Assembly (NCBI GenBank): GCA_031269415.1
Contig: JAISZF010000157.1
Coordinates: 1-12,009 of the forward strand
Reading direction: 5' to 3'
Origin: Clostridiales bacterium
Lineage (GTDB): Bacteria > Bacillota > Clostridia > Lachnospirales > WQUN01
DNA: 12,009 nucleotides
The translations under genes were made by a program, and so were the position numbers. Below, in pieces: positions 7,247 to 12,009 of this stretch. Below the pieces are notes generated by a model. That model did no database searches and was not told where the DNA came from. It worked only from the letters and a program-made list of their open reading frames with translations. The first letter of the stretch is position 1, and every line of letters begins with the position of its first letter.

Positions 7247-7255
7247 TGGTATACT
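7247..7255 (+). promoter_or_regulatory. Extended -10 promoter element before the AAA/XRE remnant
   Basis: TGGTATACT is a TGn extended -10 followed by TATACT (7250-7255). The -35 region 17 bases upstream (TTTATG, 7227-7232) is poor, which extended -10 promoters can tolerate. It lies about 33 bases before the GTG start at 7288 and diverges from the pot promoter. Confidence 0.55.
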
Positions 7256-7287
7256 CAACTAGGATTATTAAACGAGGAGCGGTTCGC

Positions 7288-7671
7288 GTGAATGAGCGGA
7301 GCTTTAATACTGTCGGGACGTGCAGACCGGAAACCGATTACATGGTAGATATCAGCGAAAGGGTGGAAAAGGCTAAGGCGATGGTGGATCGCGGTTTTTA
7401 CTTTACGATAAACCGCCCCCGCCAATACGGAAAGACGACTTTACTCAGCGCGCTTACGCGCAGGCTTTCTAATGAGTATATTTGCGCCCGAATTAGTTTT
7501 GAAGGAATTGGGGACAACGCGTTTCAATATGAAACCGCATTCGGCGGACTTTTTCTGCACATGTTTGTAACATCAGGGCTCGCGGAGCAGTTTGAACACG
7601 GCAATCCAAAAATAATAGCGGGAATGAGCGGCGTAGAACTTGCCATTGAGGCAATCGAAGACTCTGCATGA
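7288..7671 (+). pseudogene. Truncated AAA-ATPase-like gene, apparently fused to the start of an XRE-family gene
   Basis: The frame gives 127 residues from GTG 7288, which has GAGGAG (7274-7279) 8 bases upstream. An in-frame ATG at 7246 lies inside the promoter and is less likely. Residues 1 to about 92 match the N terminus of the AAA-ATPase-like family (PF09820): FNTVGTCRPETDYMVDIS, then the P-loop RPRQYGKTTLL, then ISFEGIGDNAF. Intact members have several hundred residues. From about base 7561, the sequence FVTSGLAEQFEHGNP and AGMSGVELA resembles, from memory, the N-terminal module of a small XRE-type family common in gut Clostridia, not an AAA protein. The frame then ends at TGA 7669-7671. 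The best reading is a deletion that joined two neighbouring genes. The product would have a P-loop but no Walker B or sensor region. The fusion point is an inference. Confidence 0.65.
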
Positions 7672-7930
7672 GGCTGATATATCCAAATTTTACGCGATGG
7701 CGGATGAGATACGCGCCTGCGCGTTTCCTCAAACGAATCTCAAGCGCATCCGCGAGTCCGCTGGACTCACCCAGTCACAACTTGCCGAGCAAGCGGCGGT
7801 ATCCTTGCGTTCTATTCAAATGTACGAGCAGAGAAACAAGGACATAAACAAAGCACAGGCAATTACCCTTGCGAAGATCGCGCGTGTCTTGAACTGTGCT
7901 ATTGAAGATACACTTGAAAATGAATCATAG
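7640..7930 (+). pseudogene. C-terminal helix-turn-helix part of an XRE-family regulator gene
   Basis: An open frame of 96 codons from TTG 7640 overlaps the end of the preceding remnant in another frame. Its residues about 9-32 (LHEADISKFYAMADEIRACA) are the linker that normally precedes the DNA-binding domain in this family. Residues about 33-90 are an intact Cro/C1-type helix-turn-helix: TNLKRIRESAGLTQSQLAEQ, then VSLRSIQMYEQ and INKAQAITLAKIARVL. There is no good ribosome binding site before TTG 7640 or before ATG 7697. Together with the FVTSGLAEQF to SGVELA segment upstream, this looks like one XRE-family gene that has lost its middle portion (about 50-60 codons judging from remembered relatives) and its frame. 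A short DNA-binding peptide could still be made, but it would lack the N-terminal module. Confidence 0.6.
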
Positions 7931-7952
7931 GTCTGAAGTTTTGGATTCGTCA

Positions 7953-7981
7953 ACACGCCTTGTCAAAACGGCAAGGCGTGT
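7953..7981 (+). terminator. Hairpin between convergent XRE remnant and aroF
   Basis: ACACGCCTTG (7953-7962) pairs perfectly with CAAGGCGTGT (7972-7981) around a 9-base loop. The following bases (ATTTCAC) hold only three T residues in a row, and the minus-strand side has none, so termination would be weak or factor-assisted. Its placement between two converging 3' ends supports a terminator role. Confidence 0.6.
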
Positions 7982-8012
7982 ATTTCACAAAATAAACCTC
8001 CGGGTTTTCCCG

Positions 8013-9041
8013 TTACGCGTTCTCCGCGATATACCACAGCAGCGCTTCCGTATCCTTCCACCCCAAACAGGGGTCCGTTATAGACATCCCATACACATGC
8101 CCGCCGATCCTCTGGCTGCCTTCCTCAATATAACTCTCTATCATCAGCCCGCGCACCATCCGCCGCAGCCGGTCGCTGTATTTTCGGCTGTGCAGTACCT
8201 CTTTGGCGATACGCGGCTGTTCCGCGAAGAGCTTGCCGGAGTTTGAATGATTGACATCCACAATGATTGCCGGGTTCTTTAATTCACGCTTCTCATACAT
8301 CTCCGCGGCTAAGGTCAGATCCTCATAATGATAGTTGGGCAGGCTCGCGCCGTGCTTATTGACCGATCCGCGCAGCACCGCGTGCGAAAGCGGATTGCCG
8401 CTGGTCCTTACCTCGCTGCCCTGATAGATAAAGGTATGGCTGGCCTGCGACGCCTGTATGGAATTGAACATCACGTTGAAATCCCCGCTGGTGGGGTTCT
8501 TCATGCCTACCGGCAGGTCTATGCCGCTGGCGGTGAGGCGGTGCTGCTGATCCTCCACGGAGCGCGCGCCTATGGCGATATAACTCAGCATATCCTCACA
8601 GTATATCAGGTTATCCGTATACAGCATTTCATCGGCGGCCGTGAGGCCCGACTCCTGTATGGCGCGCGCGTGCATACGCCGGATGGACAGAATGCCGTCC
8701 AGCATATTAGCCGCCTCGTCCGGGTTAGGCTGATGCAGCATGCCCATGTACCCTTCGCCGGTGGTTCGCGGTTTATTGGTATACACCCGCGGCACGATAA
8801 ACAGCTTGTCTTTTAATTTCTCATTGAGAGCGGCCAGCCGCGAAACAAAATCGCATACGGGATCCTCGTCGTTAGCGGAACACGGCCCCACAATAATCAA
8901 GAATTTACCGCTCTTGCCCTCTATTATTTCCCTTAGTTCCGAATCGCGTTTCGCTTTGATTTCTTTTAATTCAGGTCTCATGGGAACCAATTCAAGGATC
9001 TCATCGGCTCCCGGTATTTTACGTATCTTTTCAAAACTCAT
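8013..9041 (-). CDS. aroF: 3-deoxy-7-phosphoheptulonate (DAHP) synthase, class I
   Basis: This is a 342-residue cytoplasmic enzyme that joins phosphoenolpyruvate and erythrose 4-phosphate, the first step of the shikimate pathway to aromatic amino acids. The length is close to the E. coli AroF/G/H type (about 350), and it is of the class I alpha type. Visible family blocks are IVGPCSANDED, PRVYTNKPRTTGE, GARSVEDQQHR, GMKNPTSGDF, VDVNHSNSGK and SITDPCLGW. The four expected metal ligands are present as C54, H265, E302 and D323. The N terminus is similar to that used for feedback binding in E. coli enzymes, but which aromatic amino acid inhibits it cannot be told from sequence. AAGGAG (9055-9060) lies 13 bases before the ATG, a rather long spacing. 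The gene starts 24 bases after ftsW with no terminator between, so it is probably the last gene of the murein operon. The symbol aroF is a type name, since AroF, AroG and AroH cannot be separated here. Confidence 0.95.
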   Translation of the reverse strand: MSFEKIRKIPGADEILELVPMRPELKEIKAKRDSELREIIEGKSGKFLIIVGPCSANDEDPVCDFVSRLAALNEKLKDKLFIVPRVYTNKPRTTGEGYMGMLHQPNPDEAANMLDGILSIRRMHARAIQESGLTAADEMLYTDNLIYCEDMLSYIAIGARSVEDQQHRLTASGIDLPVGMKNPTSGDFNVMFNSIQASQASHTFIYQGSEVRTSGNPLSHAVLRGSVNKHGASLPNYHYEDLTLAAEMYEKRELKNPAIIVDVNHSNSGKLFAEQPRIAKEVLHSRKYSDRLRRMVRGLMIESYIEEGSQRIGGHVYGMSITDPCLGWKDTEALLWYIAENA

Positions 9042-9065
9042 TTATACGCGCCCGCTCCTTTCGGA

Positions 9066-10226
9066 TTATGTTTTTGCGCATCTCGAAATATTCAGAAGCA
9101 CTCCTATCAAACTCATAGCCACCAGCAGCGACGTACCACCGTAGCTGATAAACGGCAGGGGAACCCCTGTATTCGGTATGCTGTTCGTTACAACCGCCAC
9201 ATTAATCAGCACCTGACTAGACACCAATATCATTATGCCCATGGCGGTAAGGGAACTGAAGGTATCCGGCGCGTTCATCGCTATCTTTACGCCGCGCCAG
9301 ATGAGTATGCCGAACAGCAGCAGTACGGCGGCCGCGCCGATGAACCCCAATTCCTCACAGATGATGGCGAATATTATATCATTATGCGCTTCGGGAATAA
9401 ATGTCGTCTGTCTGCTCTGTCCAAGGCCAAGACCGAACATTCCGCCTGAGGCTATCGCGTACAGCGACTGTATGATCTGGAACCCAGCCGTCGTAGGATA
9501 ATCGAACGGATGCAGAAACGCCTCAAACCTCGCCGCGCGGAAATTCTCCGAAGCGGAAGAGAGAATCAGATACCCCAATACGCCGGCGACCCCGCCGCAC
9601 ACCACCACAACAAAGCGAACGATATACGGGCTGGCGGTAAAGATGATGCCGATGCCGATTATCATGACAATAATAGCGGTACTCATATTGTTCCCTAAAA
9701 GAACCAAGGCGGAAGTAACCGCCGCTATGCCGCACAGCAGAATAAAAGTCGGCCATTTGGTCAGCAGTTTTTTATTATTCGATATAAGAAATGACAGAAA
9801 GAATATAAGCGTCGCTTTAGCGACCTCCGACGGCTGAAACTGCCCGATTATGGGCAATGGTATCCAACGCGTCGCGCCGTGTGAGGATATGCCGATTACT
9901 AAAACCAGCACCAAAAGCAGGTTAGCGATCAGATATATAAGCAGGGCAAATCTGCGTATGTACTGATAATTAATATTCGCCATCAATAACATGAGCAGCA
10001 GGCCTGCCGCGAAGAACGTACCCTGCTTCTTCAGATAGAAGTATGGGTCGCCCAACTCCGTATTTGCCCTCATGAAGCTGGAGCTGAAAATCATAACAAG
10101 GCCGATTAACGCTAGGATGACCACAACAATCAGCAGCGTATAGTCCATCGCGCCCACGGTGATGACATTAGATAATAAACCCTTTTTCTCCGTTTTGTGT
10201 TCCTTTGTGGAGTATGCGTGATCCAT
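9066..10226 (-). CDS. ftsW: Peptidoglycan glycosyltransferase, FtsW/SpoVE of the SEDS family
   Basis: This is a 386-residue polytopic membrane protein that polymerises lipid II into glycan strands together with a class B penicillin-binding protein. Ten membrane helices are expected, preceded by a charged cytoplasmic N terminus (residues 1-30) rich in Lys, Glu and His. SEDS signatures are present: SHGATRWI and FQPSEVAKA in the first half, then PEAHNDIIFA with D283, the position of the essential Asp of the family, ICEELGFIG, and GVPLPFISYGG near the end. Its place directly after murD points to FtsW or the sporulation form SpoVE, and not RodA. The two cannot be separated by sequence alone. Its ribosome binding site AAGGAG overlaps the murD stop codon, 12 bases separate the two genes, and the ATG at 10226 has good spacing. 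Confidence 0.95.
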   Translation of the reverse strand: MDHAYSTKEHKTEKKGLLSNVITVGAMDYTLLIVVVILALIGLVMIFSSSFMRANTELGDPYFYLKKQGTFFAAGLLLMLLMANINYQYIRRFALLIYLIANLLLVLVLVIGISSHGATRWIPLPIIGQFQPSEVAKATLIFFLSFLISNNKKLLTKWPTFILLCGIAAVTSALVLLGNNMSTAIIVMIIGIGIIFTASPYIVRFVVVVCGGVAGVLGYLILSSASENFRAARFEAFLHPFDYPTTAGFQIIQSLYAIASGGMFGLGLGQSRQTTFIPEAHNDIIFAIICEELGFIGAAAVLLLFGILIWRGVKIAMNAPDTFSSLTAMGIMILVSSQVLINVAVVTNSIPNTGVPLPFISYGGTSLLVAMSLIGVLLNISRCAKT

Positions 10227-10238
10227 GTTTCTAACTCC

Positions 10239-11585
10239 TTACAGCATATTTACAAATTCTTTGAACAGCCGTCCGCGCTGTTCATAGTTATCAAACATAT
10301 CCCAACTGGCGCACGCTGGCGAAAGCAGAACGCAATCCCCTTTTTGGGCTTTGCCGTAAGCCGCGTCTACCGCGTCTTTCAGCGAGTTGACCCGCTCGAA
10401 GGCCGTGAAATTAAAGGCGCGGCATGTATCCGCTATCTTGTCGGCGACCTCTCCCAGCAAAACCGCGTGTTTGACCCGTCCGTCAAAAGCCTTTATCCAG
10501 TCGGTGAAATCCGCGTGTTTATCATACCCGCCGCCGATAAGCACGATCGGCTCGCGCATGGCCTCAATGGCCTTTATGGCCGCGTCGGTATTCGTAGCCT
10601 TGGAGTCGTTATAAAAACGTACCCCGTCGATTTCGCGCGTGAATTCTATACGGTGCTCGACGGCCCTGAAATCCAGTATCGCCTGTTTCACGATCTCAGC
10701 CGGCACTCCCGCGCATATCCCCGCCGCAGTTGAAGCCAGCGCGTTCTCCACGTTGTGATTTCCGAATATATTCATCTCGCCGACGTCCAGCAGATCCGTG
10801 TCCAGATTATTAAACCTGACACGAATACATCTTCCGTTCAGGAAAAATCCCTCGTCGAGATGGCGGATCCGGCTGAAGAACACGCGCCGCGCGTTTGTCC
10901 GCAGTTTCGGGCAGTAGGGATCGTCGGCGTTAAGGATCATGAAATCCTCTTCCGTCTGATTTCTGCCGATACTTTCCTTTAACTCTATATACCGCTCCAT
11001 TGTTTTATGGCGATCCAGATGATCGGGAGTTATATTCAGCACAAGGCTGATCTTCGGCCGGAACGCGGAGATGGTTTCCAATTGAAAGCTGCTGATCTCG
11101 GCAACCGCCCAATCGTCTTTTCCCAGCGTTTCCACGTGTTCGGTAAACGGCTCACCTATGTTGCCTACCACCGCCGTGTTAGCCTTATACGCCTTCATGA
11201 TATCCCCGATTAGCGCAGTTGTGGTCGTCTTTCCGTTTGTGCCGGTTACCGCGGTTACAGGGCACGCGCAGTACGAGTAGGCCAGCTCGATCTCACCGAT
11301 TACCGGCATTCCCGCCGCTTTCGCCTTTTCCACAAACGGCAGTTCCATGGGTATACCCGGGCTTATGACAATCATATCGAAATCCGTTACAATGCCGTCC
11401 GGATTTTTACCCAGAAAGAGTTTTATTCCGTCGGCTTCCAGGCCGCTTAAACTCACGTCCAGTTTTTCGGCGGGCTTAAGATCCTGCAAGGTTACGCGGG
11501 CGCCGCGCCTGTTTAGAAGCTTTGCCGCCGCGACTCCGCTGCGGGCTGTGCCGCATACCAAAATTCTTTTGTTTTCCGCGTCCAA
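10239..11585 (-). CDS. murD: UDP-N-acetylmuramoyl-L-alanine:D-glutamate ligase
   Basis: This is a 448-residue cytoplasmic ATP-dependent ligase that adds D-glutamate to UDP-MurNAc-L-Ala in cell wall precursor synthesis. It has three domains: an N-terminal nucleotide-sugar domain (CGTARSGVAAAKLL, residues 11-24, and SPGIP at 75-79), a central ATPase domain with the P-loop GTNGKTTTT (115-123) and the block NITPDHLDRH, and a C-terminal domain that opens near FYNDSKATN, where the Asp and Lys contact the incoming amino acid. The length is normal for MurD (about 440-460). The start is TTG at 11585, chosen because GGAG (11594-11597) lies 8 bases upstream and the ATG at 11600 leads to an immediate stop. 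It begins 15 bases after mraY and ends 12 bases before ftsW. Confidence 0.97.
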   Translation of the reverse strand: MDAENKRILVCGTARSGVAAAKLLNRRGARVTLQDLKPAEKLDVSLSGLEADGIKLFLGKNPDGIVTDFDMIVISPGIPMELPFVEKAKAAGMPVIGEIELAYSYCACPVTAVTGTNGKTTTTALIGDIMKAYKANTAVVGNIGEPFTEHVETLGKDDWAVAEISSFQLETISAFRPKISLVLNITPDHLDRHKTMERYIELKESIGRNQTEEDFMILNADDPYCPKLRTNARRVFFSRIRHLDEGFFLNGRCIRVRFNNLDTDLLDVGEMNIFGNHNVENALASTAAGICAGVPAEIVKQAILDFRAVEHRIEFTREIDGVRFYNDSKATNTDAAIKAIEAMREPIVLIGGGYDKHADFTDWIKAFDGRVKHAVLLGEVADKIADTCRAFNFTAFERVNSLKDAVDAAYGKAQKGDCVLLSPACASWDMFDNYEQRGRLFKEFVNML

Positions 11586-11600
11586 TCAAACCACTCCCAT

Positions 11601-12008
11601 TCATATGAACGGCTTGCCGCCCAAATAACCAATCAAGCACAGAATAGCCGTTACCACGTAAAACAGAGTGACGATCTTAGTCTCCGGCCATCCTGACAAT
11701 TCAAAGCTGTGATGAATGGGGGCCATTTTAAAGAAACGCCTGCGGGTCATTTTGAAATACGCTACCTGAATAATAACGGATATTACCTCAATCAAGTATA
11801 CCAAAGCCACGATAAGAATGAACAGCGGCATCTTCAGCAGAATAGAGATTGCCGCCACAAAACCGCCCAAGGCCAGCGAACCGGTATCTCCCATAAACAC
11901 TCGCGCCGGATAGGAATTAAACAGCAGAAACCCCAGTAAGCTGCCCACGGCCGCGCCTGCCAGAGGAAGAACAGGACTGCCGACCGCCCATGCCACGAAC
12001 AGGAAAAA
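11601..12008 (-). CDS. mraY: Phospho-N-acetylmuramoyl-pentapeptide transferase, C-terminal part (partial)
   Basis: Only the last 135 codons are in the window, and the gene continues past the right edge. MraY is an integral membrane enzyme that moves phospho-MurNAc-pentapeptide onto undecaprenyl phosphate to form lipid I. The hallmark PARVFMGDTGSLALGG carries the catalytic-region Asp, and APIHHSFELSGWPETKIV is the conserved late loop. Most family members have three histidines (HHHFE) at that point, whereas here the third is Ser. Three to four membrane helices are visible, ending in a final helix and a short GGKPFI tail, which is the usual end. It is followed after 15 bases by murD, the standard order in Gram-positive division clusters. 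A GTG at 11996 in this frame is an internal codon, not the start. Confidence 0.95.
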   Translation of the reverse strand, partial: FFLFVAWAVGSPVLPLAGAAVGSLLGFLLFNSYPARVFMGDTGSLALGGFVAAISILLKMPLFILIVALVYLIEVISVIIQVAYFKMTRRRFFKMAPIHHSFELSGWPETKIVTLFYVVTAILCLIGYLGGKPFI

Positions 12009-12009
12009 C

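Noticed and set aside
7246..7287. ATG 7246 as start of the truncated AAA-like gene
   Set aside because: The ATG overlaps the -10 element and would precede the transcription start. GTG 7288 has a GAGGAG site at 8 bases and begins with the family's own N-terminal motif.
8328..8816. Open frame of 162 codons on the plus strand inside aroF
   Set aside because: It is the antisense shadow of a clearly coding, catalytically complete enzyme gene and shows no family motif.
1..12009. CRISPR array, tRNA, rRNA, insertion sequence or attachment site
   Set aside because: I saw no regularly spaced repeats, tRNA-like folds, transposase or integrase motifs, or terminal inverted repeats on reading both strands.

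Overview
The window looks like chromosomal DNA from a member of the Bacillota, probably class Clostridia. The main reason is the gene order mraY-murD-ftsW, which matches the Gram-positive murein and division cluster. Supporting signs are strong AAGGAGG-type ribosome binding sites, some TTG and GTG starts, a sigma-A type promoter, and fragments of two protein families common in gut Clostridia. The species cannot be named from this sequence. There is no tRNA, rRNA, CRISPR array, transposase or phage gene.

Layout on the plus strand, left side: the 3' end of rarA (2-535), a 26-codon remnant of an AAA-ATPase-like gene (610-687), then a large gene (802-3192) for a cytoplasmic VIT plus VWA domain protein. 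That gene ends at a near-perfect hairpin terminator (3201-3237).

Minus strand, centre: a tightly coupled four-gene ABC importer operon, potA-potB-potC-potD (7103 down to 3261). Its genes overlap by 4, 4 and 1 bases, and it is driven by a consensus promoter at 7170-7198. It belongs to the polyamine importer family. The binding protein, however, seems to have lost the acidic residues that hold spermidine or putrescine in E. coli PotD, so the substrate is uncertain.

Plus strand, 7247-7930: a decayed accessory patch. A good extended -10 element and a ribosome binding site lead into a truncated AAA-ATPase-like gene. It appears to run directly into the first part of an XRE-family gene, whose C-terminal helix-turn-helix part lies just downstream in another frame. 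This looks like a deletion scar.

Minus strand, right side: a murein and division operon running leftwards, mraY (partial, 12008-11601), murD, ftsW or spoVE, then a class I DAHP synthase gene (aroF type) 24 bases after ftsW. The place where murG is often found is taken by this first gene of the shikimate pathway. MraY makes lipid I. MurD adds D-glutamate earlier in the same precursor pathway. FtsW polymerises the finished lipid II.

The most notable points are the altered ligand pocket of the PotD-like protein, the AAA/XRE chimeric remnant with a second remnant of the same AAA family 6.6 kb away, the uncharacterised VIT-VWA protein, and the linkage of aroF to the murein operon. I did not find a clear new multi-gene defence or biosynthetic system.
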